From Conexibacter sp. (GTDB taxonomy: Bacteria; Actinomycetota; Thermoleophilia; Solirubrobacterales; Solirubrobacteraceae), in assembly GCA_025964295.1 (NCBI GenBank), contig JAOPZD010000173.1, forward strand, positions 1-19,164: 19,164 bases of DNA, given 5' to 3'. Below are positions 1 through 6,273 of this stretch, piece by piece (the first letter of the stretch is position 1; each line of letters begins with the position of its first letter). The position numbers and the translations under genes are program-made. The notes beneath the pieces were generated by a model. The model did no database searches. It saw only the letters and a program-made list of their open reading frames with translations, and was not told where the DNA came from.

Positions 1-411
1 GCCGCCGAGGCCGAGCACGGCGACGGTCGCGGCCTCCAGCCGCACCTGGGCCGCGGCGCGCGGGAGGTCGTCGCTGCCGTTGGACAGGTCGCCGAAGTAG
101 CGCAGCTGGCGGTCGTAGCGCTCCAGCGCGCCGGCGTCGAGGTGGCGCGCGTCGTCGCCGGCGTCCTCGACCAGCGCGTCGGCGCTGAGCGCGGCGATCG
201 CCTCGTCGAGGTCGGCCGCCGTCAGGGCGGGGGCGGGGCCGGCACGCAGCGCGTTCAGGATCGCCGCGTGCCCGCGGGTGCCGTCGAGCAGCGCCAGCAG
301 CGCGAGGAGCACCGCCGGATCGCCCTCCAGCGCGACGTCGCCGCCCGGGCGGCCGCCGCGCATCAGCACCAGGCGGTCGCCGTCGGCGACCACCTCGATC
401 GTGGACTTCAG
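1..411 (-). CDS. ThiF/HesA-type E1-like adenylyltransferase, N-terminal part (cut by window edge)
   Basis: Reading leftward, the frame gives an N-terminal region beginning around PRLKSTIEVVADGDRLVL, a small wing-like segment typical of the peptide-recognition (RRE/PqqD-like) part of RiPP enzymes, then RYDRQLRYFGDLS and AQVRLEAATVAVLGLGG at the edge. The last two are the entry to the Rossmann fold of ThiF/MoeB/MccB adenylating enzymes, whose GxGG loop binds ATP. Family members activate a peptide C-terminus or side chain as an acyl-adenylate. The start is uncertain: no ATG is in frame, CTG at 411 and GTG at 393 are the nearest candidates and neither has a good SD; the frame stays open back into the peptide gene, so coupling or readthrough is possible. 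It is the third gene of a leftward unit with a methyltransferase and a 21-codon peptide gene. MccB-like (microcin C) or TOMM-type partner are both possible; the catalytic half lies outside the window. Confidence 0.8.
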   Translation of the reverse strand, partial: MKSTIEVVADGDRLVLMRGGRPGGDVALEGDPAVLLALLALLDGTRGHAAILNALRAGPAPALTAADLDEAIAALSADALVEDAGDDARHLDAGALERYDRQLRYFGDLSNGSDDLPRAAAQVRLEAATVAVLGLGG

Positions 412-423
412 CCTGGGCCGCGA

Positions 424-473
424 CCGTTCCCGGTCCTGGCCGCAACGGGGGGCGGCCAGGATCGGGGGAACGG
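424..473 (-). promoter_or_regulatory. Stem-loop between peptide gene and ThiF gene (attenuator candidate)
   Basis: CCGTTCCC (424-431) pairs with GGGAACGG (466-473) and TCCTGGCC (434-441) pairs with GGCCAGGA (454-461), with a small internal loop and a 12-nt apical loop. It starts 7 bp behind the stop of the 21-codon peptide gene. In RiPP operons a hairpin after the precursor gene often lowers expression of the enzyme genes relative to the peptide. No T-run follows, so partial termination or an mRNA-stabilising role is inferred. Confidence 0.6.
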
Positions 474-479
474 CGGGTC

Positions 480-545
480 CTACTGACCCTTCGTGGTGGC
501 GAGCGCCGGCAGAACCGGCTCCTCGACCTGCGTGATCTTCAGCAT
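480..545 (-). CDS. 21-residue peptide, candidate RiPP precursor
   Basis: ATG at 545 is preceded by AAAGGAGGG about 7 nt upstream, one of the strongest SD sequences in the window, and the frame closes with TAG at 480-482 after 21 codons. The peptide starts MLKITQVEEP and ends ALATTKGQ: an acidic leader-like half and a C-terminal half with two Thr, Lys, Gly and a terminal Gln, no Cys. It lies 27 bp behind the methyltransferase stop and directly ahead of an adenylyltransferase with an RRE-like start, the arrangement expected of a modified-peptide precursor. MccB-type enzymes adenylate a C-terminal Asn; here the last residue is Gln, so either chemistry differs or modification is elsewhere. Too short for standard gene callers. 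That it is translated is well supported by the SD and placement; its role as precursor is inference. Confidence 0.68.
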   Translation of the reverse strand: MLKITQVEEPVLPALATTKGQ

Positions 546-572
546 GGAGCGCCCTCCTTTCTGTTCTCGGGG

Positions 573-1379
573 TCATGGACGTCGGGCGACGTAGATCCGC
601 TTGGTGTGGATCGACTCGTCGCAGAAGGGGTCGCGCGGTCCGTTGTCCTGCTGGCCCTGGACGAGCAGCAGCTCGAGCCCGGCGGCGGCCAGCGCGGCGG
701 TCACGCGCGCGTGCGGGTGGTGGTGCTGGACGTGGTGGCTGATCGAGCGCCGCCAGCAGCCGGGCTCGTCGGGGTCGGCCTCGAACGCGTGCAGGTCGGC
801 GCGGTGGCCGCCGTCGTCGCCCGGCTCCAGGCTCTCCCAGACGAGGAACAGGTCAGGGCTGCTGCGGCAGAACGTCTTGCCGAAGAACGTGCTGAACGTC
901 AGCGGCGTGTTGGCGTCGAAGAGCAGGATGCCGCCGGGGACCAGCCGCGAGGCGAGCCCGGCGATCGCCGCGTCGAGGTCGCGCGGCCCGACGCAGTTGA
1001 TGATGTCGTTGAACGCCGTCACCAGGTCCACCGGCGGACCGTCCGGGACGTCGGGCAGGCCGCCGACCTGCAGCTCGACGTCGTCGCCGAGCCGCGCGCG
1101 GGCGATGTCCATCATCCCCCGCGACGGGTCGACGCCCGACGCCTCGAACCCCGCGGTCAGCAGGGCGGCGAGGCTGCGCCCCGTGCCGCACCCGACGTCG
1201 AGGGCCCGGCCGCCGCGGACGCCGCGCTGCGCGGCGAGGTCCAGCAGGCCCGCGAGCCACTCGCCGTAGCGCATGACCACGGCGTCGCCGACGAAGGCCT
1301 CGTAGTGCGGCGCCATGGGGTCATACGGAGCCGTCGATGTTTCTTTTTCCGCAGGTTGCTCCGGCTGGATCAGGGTCAT
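573..1379 (-). CDS. Class I SAM-dependent methyltransferase
   Basis: 268 residues. Motif I is ALDVGCGTG (about residues 59-67), followed by the acidic SGVDPS loop (motif post I), VDLVTAFNDIINC (motif II) and LVPGGILLFDANT (motif III), a complete Rossmann-type SAM-binding core. The N-terminal YDPMAPHYEAFVG is the usual entry helix of this family, so the start must lie upstream of the internal ATG at 1316; ATG 1379 with GGGGGT upstream is the only good choice. The C-terminal half, rich in His (HHVQHHHPHAR), is not diagnostic. First gene of the leftward unit with the 21-codon peptide and ThiF genes, so peptide O- or N-methylation, or carboxymethyl-type tailoring as in some microcin C-like clusters, is a reasonable inference; a small-molecule substrate cannot be excluded. 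Confidence 0.85.
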   Translation of the reverse strand: MTLIQPEQPAEKETSTAPYDPMAPHYEAFVGDAVVMRYGEWLAGLLDLAAQRGVRGGRALDVGCGTGRSLAALLTAGFEASGVDPSRGMMDIARARLGDDVELQVGGLPDVPDGPPVDLVTAFNDIINCVGPRDLDAAIAGLASRLVPGGILLFDANTPLTFSTFFGKTFCRSSPDLFLVWESLEPGDDGGHRADLHAFEADPDEPGCWRRSISHHVQHHHPHARVTAALAAAGLELLLVQGQQDNGPRDPFCDESIHTKRIYVARRP

Positions 1380-1382
1380 GCC

Positions 1383-1925
1383 ATGTCAAGACCCCCAAAG
1401 CAGTCAAAAGCGTTTCATCACGATGCAACATTCCTGGCGCGTTCGGCGCTGGACTGGGATTCGCTGGCGGACCGGTGCCTGCGCGAGGCCCGGCGCGTCG
1501 CGGCGCCCGACGACGCCGCCGACATCGCCCAGGAGGCGCTGATCCGCGTCTGGCGCAGCCTGCGCGCCGGCACCGTTCCGGACCATCCGGTGGCCTGGCT
1601 GCGCACGATCGTGCGCCGTGAGGCCTGCCGCCATCACGAGCGCGCGGCGGTCGCCGTGAGCCTCGAGGAGCACGGCGATCTCGACGATCGAGTCGCTGCC
1701 AGACGGCTTGAGAGACTGCCCCTTCAGGTAGATGTCCGCAGAGCGGTTCGCAGTCTGACCCCCCAGGACCGTAAGCTGTTGGCGTTGCGATACGTCGACG
1801 ACCTCACGCAGCCCGCCGTGGCCAGCGCTCTCGGGATCCCCGAGGGCACCGCCAAGGTGCGCTTGCACAGGGCGCGCGGACGGCTGCAGCAGGTTCTGGC
1901 CGAACACGACGGAGAGCGCCCATGA
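1383..1925 (+). CDS. Sigma-70 family (ECF-like) RNA polymerase sigma factor
   Basis: 180 residues, the usual length for an ECF sigma factor. Sigma region 2 is seen in DDAADIAQEALIRVWRSL with the following VAWLRTIVRREACR; region 4 is LTPQDRKLLALRYVDDLTQ followed by the HTH ALGIPEGTAKVRLHRAR, which contacts the -35 element. The start ATG at 1383 has AGGG a few bases upstream; the open frame extends much further 5' (to 606) but that part is antisense to the methyltransferase. It ends in ATGA with the next gene, an ArsR-type regulator, so the two are translationally coupled. No anti-sigma factor (membrane protein or zinc anti-sigma motif) is next to it, so the regulator may serve that place. The start lies 3 bp from the divergent methyltransferase start. 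Confidence 0.88.
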   Translation: MSRPPKQSKAFHHDATFLARSALDWDSLADRCLREARRVAAPDDAADIAQEALIRVWRSLRAGTVPDHPVAWLRTIVRREACRHHERAAVAVSLEEHGDLDDRVAARRLERLPLQVDVRRAVRSLTPQDRKLLALRYVDDLTQPAVASALGIPEGTAKVRLHRARGRLQQVLAEHDGERP

Positions 1926-2587
1926 GCAAGTCGACGACCGCCGAAGCCCGGCGCAACAACAGCACCAAGGACACGCACGAGCTGGACAGCAACATCGTCA
2001 AGGCGCTGTCGCACCCGCTCCGCATGCGGATCCTGACCCGTCTCAACGAGGGCGTCGCGAGCCCGAACGAGATGGCCAAGGAGTTCGAGGAGTCGCTGCC
2101 GCTGGTCAGCTACCACGTGCGGATCCTGCGCGAGCTCGAGTGCATCGAGCTCGTTCGAACCACGCCGCGTCGCGGAGCGATCGAGCATCATTACCGAGCG
2201 CTCACGCGCCCATTTCTCGACGACGACGATTGGGCACAGCTGCCGCCCAGCGCGCGCAAGGCCGTCTCCAACACGGTCTTGAGCAAGGCGCTGAGCGACG
2301 TCCGCAACGCCGTCGCCGCCGGCACGTTCGACGATCGCGCCGACCGGCACCTGTCCTACACCTCGCTCCTGCTCGACGAGCAGGGGTGGCGCGCCCTCGG
2401 CGACCGGCTCAACGAGCTGCTCGACTGGGCGATCGAGGAGCAGGCCGCCAGCGCCGGCCGCCTGCAGGACGACGAGAGCGGCGGGCCCGAGGTCCGTGGC
2501 CGGCTGACCCTGCTGGGCTACTCCGCGCCGCCCGCCGGCACGGAGGACGCGTCGGCGGCGCCCAAGCGCCGCCGCGCCAAGCGCTAG
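1922..2587 (+). CDS. ArsR-type winged-helix transcriptional regulator
   Basis: 221 residues. Residues about 20-95 form a winged helix: IVKALSHPLRMRILTRLNEG, SPNEMAKEFEESLPLVSYHVRILRELECIELV (recognition helix LVSYHVRILREL) and the wing TTPRRGAIEHHYRAL. No Cys metal site of ArsR/SmtB type is visible, so a metal sensor is unlikely. The C-terminal part is a helical region ending in a basic PKRRRAKR tail. ATG at 1922 overlaps the sigma gene stop (ATGA). Proteins of this type with long helical C-termini are frequent in Solirubrobacterales-like genomes; the ligand is unknown. It may control the sigma gene, the divergent peptide locus, or both (inference). Confidence 0.85.
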   Translation: MSKSTTAEARRNNSTKDTHELDSNIVKALSHPLRMRILTRLNEGVASPNEMAKEFEESLPLVSYHVRILRELECIELVRTTPRRGAIEHHYRALTRPFLDDDDWAQLPPSARKAVSNTVLSKALSDVRNAVAAGTFDDRADRHLSYTSLLLDEQGWRALGDRLNELLDWAIEEQAASAGRLQDDESGGPEVRGRLTLLGYSAPPAGTEDASAAPKRRRAKR

Positions 2588-2597
2588 CGTCGCAAAG

Positions 2598-4322
2598 GTG
2601 CGCGTGCTGGTCCGGCTCGCCACGGCGGGAGCGCTGCTGGCCGCGCTCCTCAGCCTCGGCGCCTGTGGGAACGATGAACGTCGCGACCCCGGTCGCGGCG
2701 GAACCCTCACGATGCTCGCGGGCAGCGACGTCGACTTCCTCGATCCGGGCCACACGTCGTTCGCGGAGGGCATCCAGGTCGCCTCGGCGACGCAGCGGCC
2801 GCTGTACGGCTACCGGCCGACCGACCTGTCGCGGCCGGTGCCCGACATGGCGGCGGCCGCGCCGGTGGTCAGCGGCGGTGGCCGGACGATCACGATCCGG
2901 CTGCGGCGCGGCGTGCGCTTCTCGCCGCCGGTCGACCGCGAGGTGACGTCGCGCGACGTGGCCTACGCCCTGGAGCGGACGTTCAGCGTCAACGTCGGCG
3001 GCGTGTTCACGGGGTACTTCGATGACCTGGTGGGCGCGCCCACCGCGCCCACCGACGGCGTCCGCGCGATCCGCGGCATCACGACGCCCGACGCGCACAC
3101 GATCGTCTTCCGCCTGAAGCGCCCGACGTCGGCGTCGTTCATCGGGGCGCTGGCGATCCCGGCCAGCGCGCCGGTGCCGGAGGAGTACGCGCGGCCGTTC
3201 GACGCGCACAACCCGTCGACCTACAACGACCACGTCGTCGCGACCGGGCCGTACATGGTGCGCAACGACGCGTCGGGCAAGACGGTCGGCTACCAGCCGG
3301 GGCGCCTGATCGAGCTGGTGCGCAACCCGAGCTGGCGGCGGGCGACCGACCGGCGGCCGGCGTTCCTGGACGAGATCCGGATCCGGACGAACGCGACCGA
3401 CAGCGGCCTGGCCGCGCGGCAGGTGCTGGCCGGATCGCACATGGTGCTCGACGTCACGCCGCCACCGGCGATCCTGAAGCTCGTCTCGCGCCGGCGCCGC
3501 GACCAGGCGGTCCAGCTGCCGACCGGCGGCTACCGCTTCCTGCCGCTCACCACGACGATCAAGCCGTTCGACCACCTCGACGTGCGCAAGGCGGTGCTGG
3601 CGGCGTTCGACCGCGAGGCGGCGCGCCGGGCCCGCGGCGGTCCCGTGACCGGTCCGCTGGCGACGCACTTCCTGCCACCGGGGATCCCGGGCTTCGCGGA
3701 GGCCGGCGGTCTGAGAGGGCCGGGCTTCGACTTCGTGTCGGCCGACGCGCCGAGAGGCGACCTGGCGCTGGCCAAGGCCTACATGAAGAAGGCCGGCTAC
3801 CCGTCCGGGAGCTACACGGGTCACGAGCAGTTCCTGGTGGTCAGCGGGAGCACGGCCACCGAGCGCAGCGTCGCGCAGGTGGTGCAGGCGCAGCTGGAGA
3901 AGCTCGGCTTCCGGATCCGGCTGCGGATCGTCCCCGACGACGCGCTGTTCACCGACTGGTGCTCGGCGCCGCCCAAGCACGTGCTCGCCTGCAGCACGGT
4001 CGCCTGGCTCAAGGACTTCCCGGATCCGGAGCCGATGCTCGAGCCGGTCTTCAGCGGCAAGTCGATCTCGCCGGAGTCCGGCAACACCAACTTCTCCCAG
4101 CTCGACGATCCGGCGATCAACGCCGCCATGGTCAGCGCCGGCCTGCTGACCGGCGCCGCGCGCCGCGCCGCCTGGGGCGCGATCGACCGCCAGATCGTCG
4201 CCCAGGCCGCGGCGGTGCCGCTGCAGTGGGACGTCGCGACGCTGATCCGGTCGCAGGACGTCAAGGGCGTGACGAACGTCTACTTCGACTCCTGGGACCT
4301 GTCGTACACGTCGCTGCGCTGA
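2598..4322 (+). CDS. ABC transporter substrate-binding lipoprotein, family 5 (peptide/OppA type)
   Basis: 574 residues. GTG at 2598 opens an N-terminal signal with a hydrophobic stretch (ATAGALLAALLSLGAC); LGAC at residues 20-23 is a lipobox, so the protein should be lipid-anchored at Cys23 outside the membrane. GGTLTMLAGSDVDFLDPG is the family-5 entry; ALERTFSVN, VATGPYMV, HLDVRKAVLAAFDR and SGSTATERSVAQVVQAQLEKLG are the typical internal blocks. Such proteins bind oligopeptides, nickel complexes or other ligands and hand them to an ABC permease. No permease or ATPase gene adjoins; the gene is followed by a terminator and a tRNA on the other strand, so it is an orphan binding protein here. 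It starts 10 bp after the regulator gene and probably shares its transcript. Confidence 0.9.
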   Translation: MRVLVRLATAGALLAALLSLGACGNDERRDPGRGGTLTMLAGSDVDFLDPGHTSFAEGIQVASATQRPLYGYRPTDLSRPVPDMAAAAPVVSGGGRTITIRLRRGVRFSPPVDREVTSRDVAYALERTFSVNVGGVFTGYFDDLVGAPTAPTDGVRAIRGITTPDAHTIVFRLKRPTSASFIGALAIPASAPVPEEYARPFDAHNPSTYNDHVVATGPYMVRNDASGKTVGYQPGRLIELVRNPSWRRATDRRPAFLDEIRIRTNATDSGLAARQVLAGSHMVLDVTPPPAILKLVSRRRRDQAVQLPTGGYRFLPLTTTIKPFDHLDVRKAVLAAFDREAARRARGGPVTGPLATHFLPPGIPGFAEAGGLRGPGFDFVSADAPRGDLALAKAYMKKAGYPSGSYTGHEQFLVVSGSTATERSVAQVVQAQLEKLGFRIRLRIVPDDALFTDWCSAPPKHVLACSTVAWLKDFPDPEPMLEPVFSGKSISPESGNTNFSQLDDPAINAAMVSAGLLTGAARRAAWGAIDRQIVAQAAAVPLQWDVATLIRSQDVKGVTNVYFDSWDLSYTSLR

Positions 4323-4340
4323 GGAACGGCCGGAACGGCG

Positions 4341-4363
4341 AAGGCCCGCACGGGGCGGGCCTT
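4341..4363. terminator. Hairpin terminator between the binding-protein gene and tRNA-Leu
   Basis: AAGGCCCGC (4341-4349) and GCGGGCCTT (4355-4363) are a perfect 9-bp stem with a 5-nt loop, 18 bp behind the stop of the substrate-binding protein and 10 bp from the 3' end of the oppositely oriented tRNA-Leu. It can serve both converging transcripts. No long T-run on either side, common in very GC-rich genomes. Confidence 0.7.
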
Positions 4364-4373
4364 CAAGTGTCCA

Positions 4374-4457
<84 letters not shown>

Positions 4458-4541
4458 CGGCGAGCAGCGAGCATAGCGACCGATGCGGGTCACGCGTCCG
4501 CACGTGACGCCTCCGCGCCTTGCTACGCTTCACCTCCCCGA

Positions 4542-4614
4542 GCCGCCATCGTCTAGGGGACTAGGACGCCGCCCTCTCACGGCGGAAACCGGGGTTCGAA
4601 TCCCCGTGGCGGTA
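4542..4614 (+). tRNA. tRNA-Glu (anticodon CTC), integration target
   Basis: GCCGCCA (4542-4548) pairs with TGGCGGT (4607-4613), discriminator A at 4614. The anticodon stem CCGCC/GGCGG holds the loop CTCTCAC, anticodon CTC. The T-arm CGGGGTTCGAATCCCCG is intact. The 3' part from the T-loop onward is repeated at 16192-16215, so the gene is the attachment site of the island and was kept intact by the integration. CCA is not encoded. Confidence 0.97.
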
Positions 4615-4617
4615 CTC
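4594..4617 (+). repeat. attL: left copy of 24-bp attachment repeat
   Basis: The 24 bases start GTTCGAATCCCC and end GGTACTC; they cover the T-loop, T-stem and acceptor 3' strand of tRNA-Glu plus 3 bp. The identical stretch is at 16192-16215. Sequence on both sides differs from the right copy (GGG versus TCT before, CGG versus AAC after), so these are the exact limits of identity. Confidence 0.95.
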
Positions 4618-4619
4618 CG

Positions 4620-4644
4620 GAAGCCCTTGCACTGCAAGGGCTTC
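4620..4644 (+). terminator. Island-borne terminator behind tRNA-Glu
   Basis: GAAGCCCTTGCA (4620-4631) and TGCAAGGGCTTC (4633-4644) are perfectly complementary 12-bp arms around a single base; the tip must open to about 3-4 nt more. It lies 5 bp behind the tRNA and just inside the left att repeat. It replaces the native tRNA terminator, which now lies beyond the right att copy at 16220-16241. Confidence 0.72.
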
Positions 4645-4663
4645 TGTCGTTCCGGAGGCCATA

Positions 4664-4684
4664 TGGGAACCGTCTTGGGAACCG
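4664..4684 (+). repeat. Left pair of TGGGAACCG sites (integrase arm-type candidates)
   Basis: TGGGAACCG occurs at 4664-4672 and 4676-4684, 12 bp apart. The same 9-mer occurs twice, 11 bp apart and in the same orientation, near the right end (16055-16063, 16066-16074). Paired short direct repeats inside both ends are the usual form of arm-type sites bound by the N-terminal domain of lambda-type tyrosine integrases. Confidence 0.7.
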
Positions 4685-4705
4685 GATCGAGGATCGAACC
4701 CTCGC

Positions 4706-4930
4706 TCAGACGGCCTCGGGGGGCGCGATGTTCATGCTCTCAGCGTCGAGCCCGAGCCCCTGCCTGAGCTTCCAAACGACCGCTCCGGCGGTGTCCGCAC
4801 TCGCTGCCGGGATGCGCAGAGCCACGCGCCCGTCGGTCGTCTGCTCGCCGACGAGACGGACGCCGTCGATGAGCGCGACCAGGCTCGCGCAGTCAGCGGG
4901 GCGGGGGAGGGTGCAAGAGATCGAGAACAT
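4706..4930 (-). CDS. Small protein of unknown function (74 aa)
   Basis: Not recognised. The frame begins MFSISCTLPRPADCASLVAL and reads through a plausible beta-alpha fold with GEQTTDGRVALRIPA and a helix AGAVVWKLRQGLGLDAESM; no membrane segment and no known motif. ATG at 4930; upstream GTTCTCG-like sequence gives no strong SD. It lies behind the XRE repressor gene on the same strand with a 54-bp gap and probably shares its transcript, and it is the gene nearest attL. Codon use and regular amino-acid composition support a real gene; no function is proposed. Confidence 0.62.
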   Translation of the reverse strand: MFSISCTLPRPADCASLVALIDGVRLVGEQTTDGRVALRIPAASADTAGAVVWKLRQGLGLDAESMNIAPPEAV

Positions 4931-4984
4931 GCCCGCCGACGCTACGCGTCGGTCGCCCGGTTGTCGCGAAGTAGCCGCCGAGCG

Positions 4985-5185
4985 CTATTCGACGCCGCGC
5001 AGCAGGTCCGACACGGTCACGCCCAGTGCCCGCGCGATCTTGAGCAGCGACGAGACGCGCGGATCGGACTCGCCGCGTTCGATGCGCGAGTAGACCGCGA
5101 CTTGCATCCCGGCCGCGTCGGCGGCCTGGTCTTGCGTCATGCCCGCCGCTGCGCGAGCGGCTCTGATGTTGTCGCTGAGCGACAC
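4985..5185 (-). CDS. XRE-family HTH repressor (66 aa)
   Basis: Whole protein is one five-helix lambda-Cro/XRE domain: IRAARAAAGMTQDQAADAAG (helices 1-2), MQVAVYSRIERGESDPRVSS (recognition helix and turn) and LLKIARALGVTVSDLLRGVE. GTG at 5185 with GAGGGT about 11 nt upstream. 66 residues is the usual size for a minimal Cro/C-type regulator. It faces away from the early gene at 5252 and between them lies an 18-bp dyad, so it most likely represses its own and/or the divergent promoter, the phage-like switch of the island (inference from layout). It lacks a RecA-cleavable C-terminal domain, so direct SOS induction is unlikely; derepression by a helper-phage protein would suit a satellite. Confidence 0.88.
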   Translation of the reverse strand: MSLSDNIRAARAAAGMTQDQAADAAGMQVAVYSRIERGESDPRVSSLLKIARALGVTVSDLLRGVE

Positions 5186-5220
5186 GGCGGCGGACCCTCA
5201 CTGATCGGCCGTCTGATCTC

Positions 5221-5238
5221 CACGACTTAGAAGTCGTG
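5221..5238. promoter_or_regulatory. 18-bp dyad, candidate operator of the XRE repressor
   Basis: CACGACTT and AAGTCGTG are perfect 8-bp inverted arms separated by AG. It lies 35 bp from the repressor start (5185) and 14 bp from the ATG at 5252, in the only space where both divergent promoters can be. An 8-2-8 dyad fits a dimeric XRE protein. A second 8-2-8 dyad of different sequence is at 13247-13264. Confidence 0.65.
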
Positions 5239-5251
5239 TAGCGTCTTGCGC

Positions 5252-5533
5252 ATGTGGCGCGTCGTGGTCGAGGTCGAGACGGAAGGCAGCGGCGGCCGCC
5301 GCTCGATGAGGCTCGACCTGCCGCGCGGCGACTTCGGCCTAGCGGACCTTCACGAGCTGGCGCGCGGCGCGGCCGAGGCCGCCAACGTCCTCACGGAGGA
5401 GTCAACCGCCGTGGACGTTCGGGTCAGCTTCCCCGATGACCAGGACGCCGGGTCGCGCGCCTTGGAAGCCGTGCTGCGCGCCCGCCTGGAGGCGTGGTAC
5501 CGCCGCGTCCGGGCATCCGCGCCGCCGCGCTAG
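5252..5533 (+). CDS. Early small protein of unknown function (93 aa)
   Basis: Not recognised. Begins MWRVVVEVETEGSGGRRS, a beta-strand-rich start, then DLPRGDFGLADLHELARGAAEAANVL, VDVRVSFPDD and a basic C-terminal helix RALEAVLRARLEAWYRRVRA. ATG at 5252 fits the region better than TTG at 5246, which would add two residues. First gene rightward from the repressor switch, separated from it by the 18-bp dyad, so likely under repressor control. Its position is that of a Cro-, excision- or activator-type gene in phage switches, but no HTH is visible. Followed 1 bp after the stop by a long hairpin made of the island's 14-bp repeat. Confidence 0.65.
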   Translation: MWRVVVEVETEGSGGRRSMRLDLPRGDFGLADLHELARGAAEAANVLTEESTAVDVRVSFPDDQDAGSRALEAVLRARLEAWYRRVRASAPPR

Positions 5534-5534
5534 A

Positions 5535-5581
5535 CAGCGACCCCAGCGCCGCCAACCTGAACTGAGCCGCTGGGGTCGCTG
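5535..5581 (+). terminator. Hairpin made of two inverted copies of the island 14-bp motif
   Basis: CAGCGACCCCAGCG (5535-5548) and its exact complement CGCTGGGGTCGCTG (5568-5581) form a 14-bp perfect stem with a 19-nt loop, starting right behind the stop codon at 5533. A third, degenerate copy (CGCTGGGGATGCTG) is at 5601-5614 and overlaps the likely ribosome-binding region of the next gene. No T-run follows; action as a terminator is inferred from placement, and protein binding is an alternative. Confidence 0.6.
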
Positions 5582-5619
5582 GCCGCTGAGACGTCCGCCT
5601 CGCTGGGGATGCTGACCAC

Positions 5620-6075
5620 GTGGAGAACGTTCCTGCGCGGCGTAGCCCGTCGTCCGTCCTGGAAGCGAACGCCCCCGTCCTGTTCGCCGTCGTCGGCCTG
5701 GCGATGATCGTCGCCGCCGCAGTCGGCTACCTGGCCGATGCGGTGTCCAGCGCCTTCGCGATCGTCGGTGCGGGCTTGCTCATCGTGGGAGGACTCGCGG
5801 GCCGGTTGCTGACCTTCAAGCTGACAACCACCGGCATCGAAGGCACGCTAGCCGCGCGGCAGGTGCTCGCCGAAGCACGCGAGCGCGCCGAGGCGGAAGG
5901 CGTCGAGGAAGCCGCCGAGGCGTTCTCCAGCGCGCTTGACTGGTTCAGCGCCTACCAGGCAGCAGCGGAGAGCAAGGACCCGAGCCCGTGGGTACGCGCC
6001 GCCGCTTTCCAGAAGGCGTATGAAGCACACCGCGACCGGATCGGGCGCGCTTCCCGGGGGGACGCTGCCCCGTAG
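5620..6075 (+). CDS. Two-helix membrane protein with soluble C-terminal domain (151 aa)
   Basis: GTG at 5620. Residues about 18-40 (PVLFAVVGLAMIVAAAVGYL) and 45-66 (AFAIVGAGLLIVGGLAGRLL) are two hydrophobic segments forming a membrane hairpin. The remainder is a helical, charged domain (EARERAEAEGVEEAAEAF; WVRAAAFQKAYEAHRDRIG) on one face of the membrane. GGGGAT of a degenerate copy of the island repeat lies at SD distance. No family recognised. Small membrane proteins near the immunity region of prophages and satellites often block superinfection, a possibility only. Ends before a 198-bp AT-richer noncoding stretch with a promoter candidate. Confidence 0.72.
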   Translation: MENVPARRSPSSVLEANAPVLFAVVGLAMIVAAAVGYLADAVSSAFAIVGAGLLIVGGLAGRLLTFKLTTTGIEGTLAARQVLAEARERAEAEGVEEAAEAFSSALDWFSAYQAAAESKDPSPWVRAAAFQKAYEAHRDRIGRASRGDAAP

Positions 6076-6171
6076 GGGCTTTGTACCACTTCGATTTTGG
6101 CCCCTAGGTGAGTGGGATCCACCCCGTACTTTCCCCTGCTCAGGTCCACCTTTTGCGATTCTTGTGTTCGC

Positions 6172-6200
6172 TTGAGGAACGTCTTGCGAACAGCTACGGT
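6172..6200 (+). promoter_or_regulatory. Promoter candidate ahead of the 6274/recombinase unit
   Basis: TTGAGG (6172-6177) and TACGGT (6195-6200) are separated by 17 bp, matching a sigma-70 layout. An inverted pair TGTTCGC (6165-6171) / GCGAACA (6186-6192) overlaps the -35 and spacer and could be an operator. The surrounding 6076-6273 stretch is clearly less GC-rich than its neighbours and holds no gene. Confidence 0.45.
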
Positions 6201-6273
6201 GGTCGCCCATCCACTAAGTGACCCCCGCGACGCTGATGACGTCCGGGGGCCTGGCCCACAGGAGTGAAGTCCT

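Noticed and set aside
142..486. Plus-strand frames at the left edge
   Set aside because: Low-complexity Arg/Ala/Gly translation antisense to the ThiF-like gene, which shows real family motifs.
606..1382. 5' extension of the sigma factor frame by 259 codons
   Set aside because: It runs antisense through the methyltransferase gene and has no domain; sigma homology begins after ATG 1383.
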